64,000 bases of DNA from Triplophysa rosa (GCF_024868665.1 NC_079891.1:10758624-10822623), one strand, 5' to 3'; shown: positions 1 to 11,789, numbered from the stretch's first letter. A program made the numbers and translations. The notes: generated by a model from the sequence alone, not told the origin.

Positions 1-2070
1 GCATTGCTTAATAAAAGTGTCAGGTCCCAGACAGAGCTAAGCAGTCTTTTGTCCTGACAGGTAACGCAGAAAAATGAGCAACCCATGGTCGCGTACGCAG
101 CAGGTAAGCCTTGCAGGCTGTAACCTTGAAAGGAGGAAGCCCCCTCCCAACAAGTTTGCAAGTCTACTGGGTGTGTATGGCCTTCGGTGAAGCCTGCACT
201 GCTGCAACCTCCACACAGTTTACCTAACCAGGAATCCCTGCGAATGACCAATCAGAGAATGGATGGGATGAGTTTGTGGATGTCAAACATACTGTATATA
301 AACATGATGGAGAATTTTAAATATATATTTTGGTAAAATTCAAAATGTAAATTATTATTGTTTTTAACATAATTTCTTATTAAGGCCATTATTTATGGAT
401 ACAAACATTTAATGCAATTAGTTTTGTTTTTCAAGATTCTCCACAAACACTTGAGGTAATATGCTCCTGACAGTTGTAGTTTTAAATTTAGTTTTTTTTC
501 CTAGGCTCTGTAAAACTGAACCATACTACCTCTATATTATGGAGAAACTTAAATAAGAACACATTAAAATACTATGCACATTTAATTTTGTGTATTTTGC
601 AAATGTATAAATATACACAAGCATTTACATTATAAACATATATTAAGTTATACATAAACACCACTGGAATACAGAACAATTAAAACCAATTCCTGTCACA
701 AGTAACAACAACCAGACAAAAGGTTCTCAACCAGCGCTGCAAAGACTGATCAGCGTATGACATCAAAGTACCGTAAGAGCAATTAGAAAGCATTGTTTGG
801 AATCTTTGGACATCACTCAGCAACAAGTCTGCACAGTGCAGCATGACTTCAAACACCCAATTTCTTCCTCTTGCCGGCATGTCGACCTCGAGTCGGGGCT
901 CGGAGGAGGTCCACAAGAGTGTTGTCTAAGCTGTACGATGTCCTGTGAAATCACTTACCATGACTATTCATCTATTTAGTGGAATAAGGGCTCGTTGTTT
1001 TGACAGATTAAGTAAATTTTGACAGAAATGTGATTTTCCCCAGGCTATATAAATGGTCTAACAGCTGTTGTCCCTCTGATCCATTGTCTTAGACAAATGA
1101 CACAATTAATGTTCTTGAGGTCAAAGAACAGCAATGCACAGTATATCAAAATTTATATATGAGTTTTTGGTTGCATTTTATTTTGTGAATTCCCTGAAAT
1201 ATAGACATTTTATTGAAACTATTGTTATTGTTTTGGGGGTTTCGAGAATTCACTTGCATTCTCTCTTTTAAACAATGTAGTCGCATTCTAAATCTTAGCC
1301 ATTGCCTGAGAGTTGTTTGTATGATGGTGTCCCTATATTAATTGTGCTAGGACCTGGCATTGATTGTGTATCACAGGATTCCTCACGGTGCTGCAGATCA
1401 AACAGCAAATCTGACAGATGAAGTTGCAGGTGTTCTTATACTGTATGTCTTAAGTGTATATCTTTATGTTGTGGAGAATCTTAGACTCATTTAGATAATA
1501 GCTTTTCCCCAATTTGCTCTGACACAGTAATTTCTATAATGACCCAATGAAGCATCCTCCAGATGATAAGGTGACACCCAGCCCATCTATACCCTCTCTT
1601 TCCTATAATTTCCCTGCTCTTTACCTTACGGTAGTAAGAGTCCAGTTGCTGTCAAATGTGTAGATAATGCTCTTTAAAGAGGAGGAAATAGTTGCTAGGC
1701 CACTCTGTACCATTTTGGCGTGGTCAGACACTGAGCATTTCCCCTAATAGTATCATAGGAAACAAGAAAAAGGCTGTGTGTGTTTGTGCATGTGTGTGTG
1801 TTTGTGCATGTGTGTGTGTGTGCACGTTTGCTTGTGTATGTAAGCAATATCCTATATGAACCATAGTTTAAATTTAAAATAGTTTATTCTCTGGATATTT
1901 TCACATTATTTACATTTCCACGCCACCATTTGCATACTGTTTTGCACTGTTTGCCTGACCGGGGGATGCTGACATCAACTTTTGTATGTAAAGTTTTTGT
2001 ATTTATTAATATCACTTTAAATGTAACATTATGCTTAATTTATTCATTATTAGATTAAATTAGGAATTTA
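1..2070. other. Gene-free AT-rich stretch
   Basis: No ORF here looks like a protein; the two ORFs of 60-78 codons near 680-979 overlap on opposite strands and show no recognisable motif. A degenerate TG-rich tract (TGTGTGTGTTTGTGCATG-like) lies around 1774-1825. I see no inverted-repeat ends or RNA gene. It is probably intergenic or intronic host DNA. Confidence 0.5.
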
Positions 2071-2074
2071 TAGT

Positions 2075-2400
2075 CTGCATAAGACATTTTTAGGTCCCCA
2101 TGAGGGAAAACAGCTTATAAATCAGTAGAATGATATTTATTGAAAATTAAAAAATGCAGAAAGGTTTGTGGGATTATTAGGTTTAGGTATTGGGGTAGGT
2201 TTAGGGGATAGAATATATCATAAGACTGATATAAAATCAATGGAAGTCTATGGAATGTGTGTATGTGTGTGCGTGTGTGCGCATGTGTGTCAGTGCATGT
2301 GTATTTTGTGTTCTGTGCATGTGGAGTTGTGTGACCATGTTTTATGCATGTGGGTGTGTATGAACCTGTGTGCGTGTCTGTGCGTGTTCACTTTTTTGGT
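2075..2400 (+). repeat. Cypriniform short interspersed repeat fused to a degenerate TG tract
   Basis: The segment has the order: a short AGGTCCCCATGAGG block, an A-rich block, then GGTTTAGGTATTGGGGTAG and TTTAGGGGATAGAATATA, then an irregular TG/TGCG tract from about 2254. I recognise this order from a very common cyprinid repeat in which TTTAGGGG-type motifs adjoin a microsatellite. A related copy on the other strand occurs at about 56455-56725, also next to a dinucleotide tract. The 96-codon ORF across it encodes a Cys/Val run and is a product of the simple repeat. Confidence 0.5.
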
Positions 2401-2819
2401 TTATACTTGTATTACTTTAATGTTTTGCTTACAGTTGTTACAGGATGTGAGTATATGAACCAAGCGCACGACAAAGAAGTATAATCCAATTGAGTTTAAT
2501 GATTCCACATGAAAGACAGAAGAAAACACACATGTAATTTGGAGCAGGAGCCAAGGTGTAGCCGCTGGGTCGGAGGGCCGAGGTGTAGTCCGGGTCTTGT
2601 GGCTGGAGGCGGAGACATGGGATACTCAAGCCCCAAGATAGCTGGCGGCTGGAGATCCCAAAGCTCATCCGACCCAACGGCGCTGGCATGCAGAGGGGTC
2701 TCCGAATGCCAGCAGACCCAGGGCAGACGTACTGGCTGACGACAACAGAGGAGGCAGGAGAGGGAGGCTGGGTGGGACCTTCTTGGAGGCTGAAGAGGAG
2801 GTGCTGGCTGACGAAGCAC

Positions 2820-2935
2820 TGGACGGGACCAGCAGGGACTAGGAAAAGCTGGGCGGGACCAGCTGGGACTTGGAAGAGCTGGGCGGGACCAGCGGGGACC
2901 TGGAAGAGCTGGGCAGGACCAGCGGGGACGACAGC
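2820..2935. repeat. About four 30-bp tandem units inside the gag-like ORF
   Basis: The core GGGCGGGACCAGC followed by GGGACTTGGAAGAGCT-like sequence recurs about every 30 bp. On the minus strand it encodes a repeated Pro/Ser decapeptide in one frame and VPAGPAQLF in another, so two overlapping long ORFs are by-products of the same repeat. Such coding minisatellites vary in copy number between alleles. Confidence 0.75.
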
Positions 2936-3459
2936 AGCCAATATTCCTCTTCATTAACCCAGTCTTCAAGAGCAGAGTTCAGTAACAGCTCACCCTCTGC
3001 GATGGGAGTGTGGGCGGGGCTTCCCTCTAGCCCGTCAAACTCCATGAGTACTCCCACAGTGGTGCACGGTGTTGCCGGCTCACGCACCTGGTCAGACGTG
3101 TGTTGAGGCTCAGGCTCCGGGGCGATGATAGGCTCAGTCACGGGCTTGCATGCTGGCTCTTGCATCGCAGCGGACCCAGGCTCTCCGTCTGCGGTGGGCT
3201 CTGGCAGATGCTCCGTGTAGCAGGGTAATGGTTGCTGGCTGGTCTCTGGTTTGGGAGCAGGGCTGAAGATGTCCTCCCGGGGACCGTTCACTGGGAGGCG
3301 TGCCTTACACCACTCGCTCAGGCCATGGTGATAATAAAAACAGAGCGAGCGGTCAGGGAAGTTCGTAAGGCACGCCAGATCTAAAAAGACCTTGGTATGG
3401 TCCTCCAGCGAACAGTCTCCCTGCTCCAGACAAATGCGCTTGATGGTAGGGAAAGCCAT
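2839..3459 (-). CDS. Retrotransposon gag-like protein (partial, transposon-derived)
   Basis: I start at the Met of MAFPTIKRICLEQG (3459), because the upstream 57 codons of the longer ORF lie in the LTR. The N-terminal 60-70 residues (KRICLEQGD, LEDHTKVFLDLACLTNFPD, ARLPVNGP) resemble the gag-like N-terminus of a protein repeated many times in cyprinid genomes. The rest is a low-complexity Pro/Glu/Ser-rich tail. The C-terminus runs into a decapeptide repeat (S-L-V-P-P-S-S-S type) encoded by 30-bp tandem units. No CCHC zinc knuckle or protease motif is visible. A capsid-like role is inferred; I cannot assign a specific family. Confidence 0.55.
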   Translation of the reverse strand: MAFPTIKRICLEQGDCSLEDHTKVFLDLACLTNFPDRSLCFYYHHGLSEWCKARLPVNGPREDIFSPAPKPETSQQPLPCYTEHLPEPTADGEPGSAAMQEPACKPVTEPIIAPEPEPQHTSDQVREPATPCTTVGVLMEFDGLEGSPAHTPIAEGELLLNSALEDWVNEEEYWLLSSPLVLPSSSRSPLVPPSSSKSQLVPPSFS

Positions 3460-3521
3460 CCGGGTGCAGGGAAAAACAAAAAAAATGCAACTTAATAAAC
3501 TTACTTTTAGGTCAGGTTTTC

Positions 3522-4215
3522 TGTTACAGGATGTGAGTATATGAACCAAGCGCATGACGAAGTATAATCCAATAGGGTTTAATGATTCCACACGAAAGAC
3601 AGGCGCAAACACACATGTAACATAAGTCAAAACCGGACATAGAACTCAGGAAAACACAGGGCTTAGTCACCATGCAATCAAACAGGACAATTTCCGTTTT
3701 AAATGTGTTATACACAGTATTGCAGTGATTATGATAAATGATTTATCCGTGCACACCATTATTTTTTCAAAATTCATTTGCACTTGTAATCTTTAATCAG
3801 AAACATTAAGCTCCACTACCCCTCTTAACAACAACTCTTCATCACATGACATCAGCAACAAAAAAGAGGTAGGACTATACTCAATGTCCAATGGCCAGGC
3901 ATTTTTAGCCCTCCCCTCCAGGCCCAACTTACAACAAACCAATCAAAAACGGAAAGGGAAAACAAAGCCCCGCCCTACATTTTTTCAAATTCCAGAAACC
4001 GTTTCACTCGGATATACGATATGGAAAAGAAGACAATCGCAACGTTCGTTTCATGGTGACTTTAAATACATAGAGCAAACAAAGGAACTAATGAGATAAT
4101 GGATGAAACATAGGTGAAACTGATTAACTAATTAACAGAAAAGAAACTAGGTCAAACAAGACAGGGCAAGCAGAACCAAGCAAAATAGAACCAACAAAGA
4201 GTCCATACTGTTACA
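3522..4215 (-). repeat. 5' LTR of the gag-like element
   Basis: On the minus strand it starts TGTAACAGTATGG and ends CATCCTGTAACA. A TATA-like CTTTAAATAC block (plus strand, about 4061-4070) sits about 150 bp inside the 5' end, in the position expected for an LTR promoter. The first ORF of the element begins about 60 bp downstream of the LTR. No obvious tRNA primer-binding site follows the LTR end. Confidence 0.6.
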
Positions 4216-4220
4216 ATAGT

Positions 4221-4298
4221 CAATATGTTTCATGTACAGCTGCTTTTTAACAATAACAATTGTTAAATCGCTATATAAATAAAGTTGAGTTGAGTTAA
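4221..4298 (+). repeat. L2-type LINE 3'-end fragment
   Basis: The sequence CGCTATATAAATAAAGTTGA followed by GTTGAGTT matches the 3' terminus of the L2 element at 13.83 kb (GCGCTATATAAATAAAATTG then TTGAA repeats). Only the last 60-80 bp are present, a typical dead-on-arrival 5'-truncated insertion. The TATAAATA string is part of the LINE tail and should not be read as a promoter. Confidence 0.75.
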
Positions 4299-4299
4299 A

Positions 4300-7200
4300 A
4301 CATCTATTTTGTTTGCTTTTAAGTGTTAGCTAGATACACTACATGTACACCACATAAATATGAAATTGCCCTTTCACCAGCCCCTGCTATATAAAAAGGC
4401 TTCTTTTAGATTATGACCTCTGTGTGTCAGCTGTGTATTTCTGCCTTTGTACATGCTCTCAAGAGCAGCGTTCAGATCACAGCATGTCTTCATCCACTTA
4501 CGCTGTCAAAATGCACAGTTTACCCTCTATGTTATAGCATGTGACATGTTTTTCAATTACATTGTAGTCGCACAGCGCCCATAGTTCTGCGTCACTGTTA
4601 AACGGTTTTGTTTCATTCTAGCTTTATAACAGATCCATAGCATGTCAACACGTTTGCACAATGCTAATACTTTTAGCTTTAGGTGAGCTTAAATGCTGTT
4701 GAACAAATAGAATCCTGCCAATGGCAGGATTGAATGTGATATGGCAGCTTGGGCTGTCATATCACATTCAACACACTGGAAAGGTTTGTGTTGCTTCCAA
4801 ATGCTGTTTTACTCAGTGTCACATCTGATTCGATACATTGTCCTCACAGTGTGCTTAACCAAGTGCATTTCCAACAATCCTCAATGATTTTCTGAATCTT
4901 ACTGATTTGACATGTTGACAACGTCAGGTCAGTATGGTCTTGCTATTAATGCTTTTTTAATCAGCAAAATTTTCTAGTTGGGTTCAAGTGTAACCACAAC
5001 TCGGCTAATACAGGCTATGAGTCAGTCAGGTAACCAACTGAGTGTCCCACTTTAAAAATATGTAGTTTTGCACATCCCTAGTCAATAGGCTAAATAGGAT
5101 ACCTTTTTTAGCCTCCATCCCGATTATGCATATTTCAGTCTTGGCAATATAGTGTGATTTTAAAGGAGAATGAGAAAGAACGAATGAAAGAAAGATAGCA
5201 GAGAAGGATTAGAATCAGGGGACTGCTTTTCCAGCAGGGTGGCGTGAGGTGAAAATAAGGAAAGGAGAATTTCATTTGCATACCCAGCATGCCACCCAGA
5301 CCTTTCCGGAGAGTTGTGTGTATCCACCACTGAGCCTGGCAAGTACGTGCTCATTTTACAGGAATAGATTTATGAAACTGGTGCAGGGGTGGGGGTAGAA
5401 TTGGTGGGAGCTTTGTGGAGGGTGTCTGTAGGGCAAGAGGGTGGCATCAGACCCCATTTACATGTTTGCGCTGTGCCAGAGGTGCTGTGTTAAAAGAGAT
5501 TGCAATCCTTGACACAACACGCACCCTTAGGAATTAGCCCAATTCACGAACTAGACAAGATGGCTGCTTTGCCGAGCAAGGTCTTGCGGGGTAATTTTCA
5601 CTGAACAAACAAGCGATCTCATTATCCTTCTGCACCTGAGATGTCCATGCTCCCCCACTCTCTCCTATCCCCTTGTTGATGCACTCTTCCATCCATCCCC
5701 CTCTATGCACTGTCCTTGCCTATTCCAGGCTTTATTAGAGCACATCTTTTCCATTGGCTGTGCTTGCCCTATTGTCAGGGTCAAGACAAGGGCACGCTGC
5801 CTAGATTGGAATCATTTGTCACATGGTGCAGCTGCAGAGCTGAAATCAGCACAGTGGCAAGGCATGTTCCGCCCATCCGCTTTAGCACCTCTGACATTAG
5901 GTACCTCCAGAATTACGTGTATGGCCACTGGGGCACATTATGGTGGCCAAGCTAGCTGGCTAACAGCCAAGCCCCCTCTCCTCAAACACCCACAACAGCA
6001 CATCAGCCACGGAGAGAAAAGCGTTGCTGGGTGCTGTATATTCTGAAGTGTTGTGAGCAGTTCCTGGTCTCGCTTTGACAATGGGAAAATTGCCCATCGA
6101 GTGACCGCAATAATGGGTGTGCTTTTCACAGCTGAAAGTGACACAACCAAATAACAGAAAAAGTTACAAATTTGGTAAAGTGACTACTTGATTCTGAGCT
6201 GTTTTAATGGTGTAAAGTGCTGCAATTTAGTTGAAAGCATTTATTTTCTACCTAATCTTCCTATCTCTTTGTCTCTCTTTGTTTTTCCTATGGTCAGCGG
6301 GAGCTTGAGTGAACAATGGGAGATGCTGAGGAAGCATGTAGAAATTTACTTTAATACACCATACACCATGCTTTGGTCAATTCAGATAATTTGTCATTTA
6401 AGTTTCCAGTACTGACAATAATTGCATTTTATGAACCATGTTTACTGATATCGTATTAATACTTTGAACATCATGCTATTGTAAATAACCCAGAGTAAGT
6501 AACACTGATATTATTAATCATGATGACTAATAATGCATCAATACTCCGCACATAATATTTTAAATAACTCTATATCACTAATTCTGATGTTAACTGTTAT
6601 TACCAATGTAAATGTAAATCCTGTAAATAATATGCACATTATAATATAGAGAATAATAATAGTATTTATTTATTTCAATTTAAGTTTCATCAGTGGTTAC
6701 ATATGTTGACGTGCAGGGTATTCCATTGTTTAAGTTGTTCACTTTATGCATTTAATTCTTCCCATTTATTTTGGGATTTATCATTTCATGAATATGATTT
6801 TATGAATTTATGATTTTAAAGATATTTTGGAGCCCCTAACCCTACCCCCAGCCTAAACCTGACCACTTCTCAACCACACAAAAGGCAACACATAAAATCT
6901 AAGTCGCAGGCAAGTCGCCAAAAATACAAACTATAAGTGAAAGTAAGTCGCATGTATTTATTGCATGCATTGATCAAAAACAGTATATTACAAAACAACT
7001 TGTGTTGCAAACCTTCCTAAGTTGAAGCCATAAGTTTAAACAATCAGATTTTGTTTAAGCATTCAGATGTCATGGCGCAAATGGTCACGAGAGCCTACGC
7101 TATTTCACAAGTACAGCTGAAGAATTACTTTGTTTGGCTGTCATTTTAAAAGTGTGTTTGACCCGAAAGTTCACCAGATCTGAAGGTTTACTGCGGATGG

Positions 7201-8149
7201 TGCTCACTTTAGCATCTTTTCCTCATAAAAAAAAAACAATTGTTTGACCTTAGTGCAATTACCATATTTGTATGTTTTGAAAAACAATTGCTGTGTAATA
7301 TATATGTAATATAAAAAATAAATAGGTTACGTTACTTGCTCCAAATGCGTGAATGGTGTGCCTAATGTGTAATGTAAATACAGTGAATCCAGAAAATCAC
7401 ACTCCAATACGTGGAGAAAAATTATATATAATTTCATTATGACGGTAGACAAAAGCTTCTCCCAAAAGCTTCTCCAAATAGAGGCGCTATTTCAGTAATC
7501 GGTCCAGTGCGTCGTATTTTAGGTAAGAAACAAATGACTTTTCTTGTAATATGGGTTGGGGGACTGTATTACCAAAACCATGTCCATGATCCATTTCTAC
7601 ACTGGTCAGAATGTACATATCAATACCAAAAGGACAATAATTTAAGTATACACGGGCCCAAACAAGCTCAGTGTTTCACACAGCCTGACTATAATTGCCT
7701 CAGACAGTGCTCTCCTAGGCCGGGTTAGGCTGCTATGCTTGTTATAACTGCTGACCTTATCAACCAGCTGGGCATGACCCGGTCAGCTGAACCCGACCAT
7801 ACCATAACCTCAGGGTCACGCTCAACAGCTGCAAAGGTCACAGTGTCAATCATGTTGACTGTGCTCACCCCGCTCAGTTCAACTCTTCTACCGTAATAAC
7901 GAGAAAGGACAAGGTTGGGGACTCAGGGAGAAATCTGGATTCTCCTCATTACCCGGGGTTTATTCTTTTATCAGGTAACTGTGGAACAGAGTTTTTGTGG
8001 TCCTTAAAAAATGTCAGAGCATGCATTTTATGTAGTCATCTTATTTAGGACAATTTAATGTATTTGTTTAATAATTTCTATGACCACAAATCTCAATGCT
8101 ACAGCATGATATTCTAAAGACTTTTGTGCTTACTGTATAATTTTATAGC
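4300..8149. other. Gene-free stretch with a small double hairpin
   Basis: I see no credible gene. Overlapping ORFs at 5705-6150 share codons on both strands and show no domain. Near 6835 there is a short CCCCTAACCCTACCCCC-type motif like the repeat at 2.1 kb. Two adjacent hairpins at 4714-4771 are listed separately. The rest looks like unique AT-rich intergenic DNA. Confidence 0.5.
4714..4771. repeat. Two adjacent hairpins, the second an 18-bp near-perfect stem
   Basis: Hairpin 1 (4714-4728) is CCTGCC-AAT-GGCAGG. Hairpin 2 (4730-4771) pairs TTGAATGTGATATGGCAG with CTGTCATATCACATTCAA across a 6-base loop CTTGGG. All 18 positions pair, one as a G-T wobble. At 42 bases it is shorter than a typical vertebrate microRNA precursor. 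It may be the collapsed core of a foldback element. Confidence 0.8.
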
Positions 8150-8345
8150 AACAGTTGGGGTATGGCTATTTTCTTCAACATGACAATGCCTGCACAAAGC
8201 AAGGTTCAAAAATAAATTATTGATTAAGTCTAGTGTGAAAGAACTTCACTGGTCTGCATAAAGCTCAGACCTAAACCCAGCTGAACACCTATGGTATGAC
8301 TTGCAGGCTTTGAGCCAAACACTCATCAGCCAAACCTATCAATGA
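8150..8345 (+). pseudogene. Degenerate Tc1/mariner transposase C-terminal fragment
   Basis: Across shifted frames the translation gives F-x-Q-H-D-N-A, then K-E-L-H-W-S-A, then S-x-D-L-N-P-A-E-H-L-W. This is the order of the Tc1 transposase block around the second catalytic Asp (QHDNAP) and the SPDLNPIEHLW block holding the third acidic residue. Several indels and a stop break the frame, and neither inverted repeat of a Tc1 element is visible nearby. It is an old relic. The order and spacing of the blocks make the call fairly safe despite decay. Confidence 0.65.
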
Positions 8346-9425
8346 CTTATACACATGGGTGCGGTGATTAACAGCATTAAATTGTGGAATTACTGTGCGT
8401 AGCTGTGTATACTGTATACTTTCAGAAGTGCTTTTTTAGCGTAACTATATGTCCATCTCTTTTTCAGACGCTTCTGATTCTTACTCTTTTGACTGAGATA
8501 AACTTATTTGACTGTGAAAATTGGATAGTCTCTTATGCAACTTCACAAGAAGCGGATTAAGAAGAATGTTTCTTGTCTAACTCCACCGATCATCAGATTT
8601 CTTCACTTACCCTCTTCAAAGTCAGTAAGCTTGTATCACTGTCTGCTTGTTAAACCTGGAACAAACTTGTCTTGTTCGCTGACACCAAACTCTAGCCACT
8701 TACAAATCTCCCTCACAGTCTAGCCACTTCTTCACGGGTGGTTTTGGGTTTCTTTCCATATTGAATCAAATGCTATCGAGTTCACAGATGCACGCCCATA
8801 CAATCTACTTCTATTCAAATCCACTCTGTCATTTTTTTTCTCCCTAACAGCCACAGAGTGGGCCTGTAATGAACAGAGGATTACCTGCTGCCCAACCTGT
8901 AAACTGACCTCATTAAACCACTATGACATGCTCAGTGGGGTCACCTCTCAACGACTAAGCTATATTCAGATGAAAAGACTTTTTAGACCTCCCAAGTAGC
9001 TCAGTCTTCCTGCATACAACAAGTTTATTTTCCATCCAAAGCCAGACTATTAAAAATGGTTCATAAGGAAGATTTTGTTGATCTCCAGAGTAAAGGTTGT
9101 AGCTAGTCTTAGATCACCCTTTTGTCTTTGTTTAATTGCTCAGATTATGAATGAAAAAGGCCAGGCTATTCTTAGATCTACCCATATGAAATAGTTTGGT
9201 ATTAAAACCGATGAATGGAGCCTCACTGCTCTTCTTAGTGATTTCTTTCAATTGGTGGTGGATTGCTAGCAATTGTCTAATGAATGGCTTTGTTTTGTTT
9301 CAAGGCTTAACTTTTAAATAGCCATAGTCACACATTTGTTTTCTTCAGTTGGACAGTTTTATTATCTGATCGATTTTGTAAAAACATTTAATTGACTAAT
9401 TGTAAATATGTATTTTTATGAAATT
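8346..9425. other. Gene-free stretch
   Basis: Only short unlinked ORFs (such as 62 codons at 8535) with no recognisable domain or splice context. No terminal repeats or simple-sequence tracts of note. Confidence 0.5.
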
Positions 9426-9430
9426 GTATG

Positions 9431-9754
9431 TGTAACACAGCTCAATGTAGGGAAGGAAGGAGGCGGGAACCGGCGAACATTCATAAAACTTTAATTCAAA
9501 AATAAACAAACAATAATACAGAAATAAAAGACCGGCAGCCACCTCACGGTCGACTGCCGGCCACACGAACATAAACAAACTTAACTTCCGGGCCCGGTCC
9601 TCTCTCTCGGCAGTCCCGTCGCTCGTCCTCTTATGCTCCCTAGCTCCCCGTGAGGCATGCGGGACCGGTGCGCGTACAGCTGACACTCATTATCACTCAC
9701 GCCACCGGCCCCGCCTTCCTGCCCCACGGCTCTCGTCCCGCCTTCCTCGCTACA
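9431..9754 (-). mobile_element. Solo LTR with perfect 5-bp TSD
   Basis: The block starts TGTAACACAGCTC and ends CTCGCTACA on the plus strand. It is flanked on both sides by GTATG (9426-9430 and 9755-9759). It is GC-rich over its right two thirds and sharply different from its AT-rich surroundings. Read on the minus strand it begins TGTAGCGAGGAAGGCGGGA and has a GAATTAAAGTTTTATG stretch near its 3' end, like an LTR polyadenylation region. No internal retroelement sequence adjoins it, so it is the product of LTR-LTR recombination. The parent was probably Ty3/Gypsy-like; this is an inference. Small ORFs here are composition artefacts. Confidence 0.8.
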
Positions 9755-9759
9755 GTATG

Positions 9760-10528
9760 CATGTGTGAAATACAAATGCAATTTAAAGTGTAACTTATTA
9801 CAAAGCTGTAGCCATAAAAACACATTTTTGTCATTTACAGTCTGACCATTTCACCTGTGTGTTAATCCCTTACCTCATGCTGTGAAGCAAGCCGATGACA
9901 AGTCACTGTTATGGCTGCCATGGTGTAATGCTGGAAAAAAAACAGAGGTTGTGTAGGGGGCCCTGACATCACCCACATCAGGTCTAATTGGACTGCCTGC
10001 GAGGGGTGGCTCATATGCATTTAATATGACACGAGATGTGGAGAGACAAAGGGCTCCCATTTCCTCTTCCCCATTTTCTGCCCTCTCATCTGCTTCCTAC
10101 ACCCTCCTCCCCTCTCACTGCCAATGGTATCATCCCAAGTCATGCTTATTGCTCACTAGCAAGGAACGAAAATGTCTGTTGCGTCAAATACTGTAATTCT
10201 CATATGACTGGGTAGAGATGATCTGTATCTGTATTCCAGGACCTGAGTGTGTGGTGGGGGGGAATGTGGATGGGAGGAGGGTATTGGCAGAAGGATCCCC
10301 CAGAACTGTACCCAAAGCCTTGGCAAAATAAATGTTTCAGGTTCATCCTTATTGAAAGACAACATTTTATAAATACTGTGTTTGGAGTTGATCATCTGTC
10401 TGACCAAAACTCTCACAGCTGGTGCCTCATTTTCCATAAAGAGATGATGGCTGAAGTACAACAGTTTTAACCTATAATGTGTTTGTATAGAAGCCTCCAA
10501 AGCCACTTTGAATATACCAGAACTGGTT
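9760..10528. other. Gene-free stretch
   Basis: No transposon ends are visible. The part around 9955-10045 (CATCACCCACATCAGG, then TCATATGCATTTAATATG) is more balanced in composition and holds octamer/homeobox-like AT motifs. It could be a regulatory element, but I cannot show conservation. A 116-codon minus-strand ORF at 10156-10506 has no recognisable feature. Confidence 0.4.
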
Positions 10529-10849
10529 TGGCCCTATCGTACACACACAAGGTGCGGGGCAAGTGTTTTTGCTATTTTCAGCCCGACGCAGTTCTCATTT
10601 TCCTGTCCTGCGCCGTGTTGTTTAAATAGAAAATTGTTGGGCCGTTGCTATTTTGAGGAACTGAAATTAGACTGCACCATAGACCAACTCAAACCTGAAG
10701 TCTAAAGTCAATAGCGCAATATTTTTTTGTTATTACACAGAGGGAAGCACAGCAGCACACAAACATTTTTAAATATGAGACAATAAAAGATTAAAATGTA
10801 AAATATGATTATTGTGTACATAAATATAAAAATGTCTACATATCATAAT

Positions 10850-11107
10850 GGATGGTCATTGCATGTATCAGAATTAACATTACAGTACAACCCTCAGAAG
10901 GTCGGAGCATTCTTTGTGGCATGTTGTGTGTTGCATAACATTGCCATATGCCATGGATGTCTCTTAGACATAAATGAGGACAGATTACAGGACTTTAGTT
11001 TAGAAGGTGTGAAAATGAACTGTATGTGCCGATGCCAATTAACCAAAATCCTCAAGCAGCAGCACGGGGCGAGGAGAGATCAGCCGGCAGAAGAGCTGCT
11101 TCATCTG
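10850..11107 (+). pseudogene. Harbinger transposase, C-terminal fragment
   Basis: The translation contains VGAFFVACCVLHNIAICHG. This matches the conserved I-V-A-C-A-V-L-H-N-I-A helix at the C-terminus of Harbinger/HARBI1-like DDE transposases. It is followed by an acidic stretch and a tail of about 50 codons. The N-terminal helix-turn-helix and the catalytic DDE core are absent from the upstream 320 bp, so this is the remnant of an internal deletion. The intact protein would cut and join transposon ends in the nucleus. Confidence 0.7.
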
Positions 11108-11789
11108 TAGCCTGGTAAGCATTTATTTTGAAATGTCTTTTTTTATGCTACCATATGGATTTATTGTATAGGAAGATTTTGTACCTCTGGATATGATGAC
11201 AATGTTTTTTAAATTAGCCTTTAATCAAAACACTCACAGTGCTTCCCCAGTTGCTGAAATGTTTTGGCTCTCGAAACATGGGTCCAGGAGCAGAAGAGCG
11301 CAGCGGATCGGGTGGACAGAGAAGATCCGGTGGATGGAGGAGTTATTGCAGGAGATGTTGCAGGTGTAATGCGCTCAACTGCATCAGCGAGCCTTCCCAA
11401 ACTGTCTGCGATGCGTCCGAGGGGCAGCAGCTAAATCTCTAAGCGGCTCAAGCGGGTGGTCATGCACTGCACACTCTGATATAGTCTACCCAGTTCCCCC
11501 TCCAGAATATTGCAGCCGGCATGCTGGAGTGTCAGGAATGGGAGGTATTCGTGGCTGACGTTCTCGCGTCGTGCCCTGGGTCAACTCACCTTTCCCCTCA
11601 ACCTAGATGGTTGTTCCACCGTTTCTTCTCCATCCAAAACTACCCCCTCCTCCTGCCTACTTGGTCTGGTCATACAATCTTCAGCCAGCGGAGCTGCATG
11701 AAATTTCATGTTTATATATTTTATGACTGTTGCTAAATAAAATATTTTTATATGCCTGAATGTTTCGTACACATTATTTTTTCCCATTA

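Larger units (their letters stand above)
2436..4215 (-). mobile_element. Non-autonomous LTR retrotransposon with gag-like ORF and truncated 3' LTR
   Basis: About 100 bp starting TGTTACAGGATGTGAG recurs at 2436-2536 and 3522-3621 in the same orientation. The right-hand block runs on to a terminus ending CTGTTACA at 4215. Read on the minus strand this gives a 5' LTR (4215 to 3522, about 694 bp), an internal region with a gag-like ORF, and only the last 100 bp of a 3' LTR. Both outer ends have LTR-type TG...CA termini. The 5-bp flanks are ACAGT (2431-2435) and ATAGT (4216-4220), a likely TSD with one mutation. There is no reverse transcriptase, so the element must have moved in trans. The short 3' LTR suggests an internal recombination or deletion. 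Confidence 0.7.

Noticed and set aside
2168..2458. 96-codon ORF rich in Cys and Val
   Set aside because: It is a translation of a TG-rich microsatellite next to a common repeat; no start context, domain or splice site.
4268..4277. TATAAATA as a promoter TATA box
   Set aside because: It is the fixed 3' end of the L2 LINE family, seen also at 13.85 kb.
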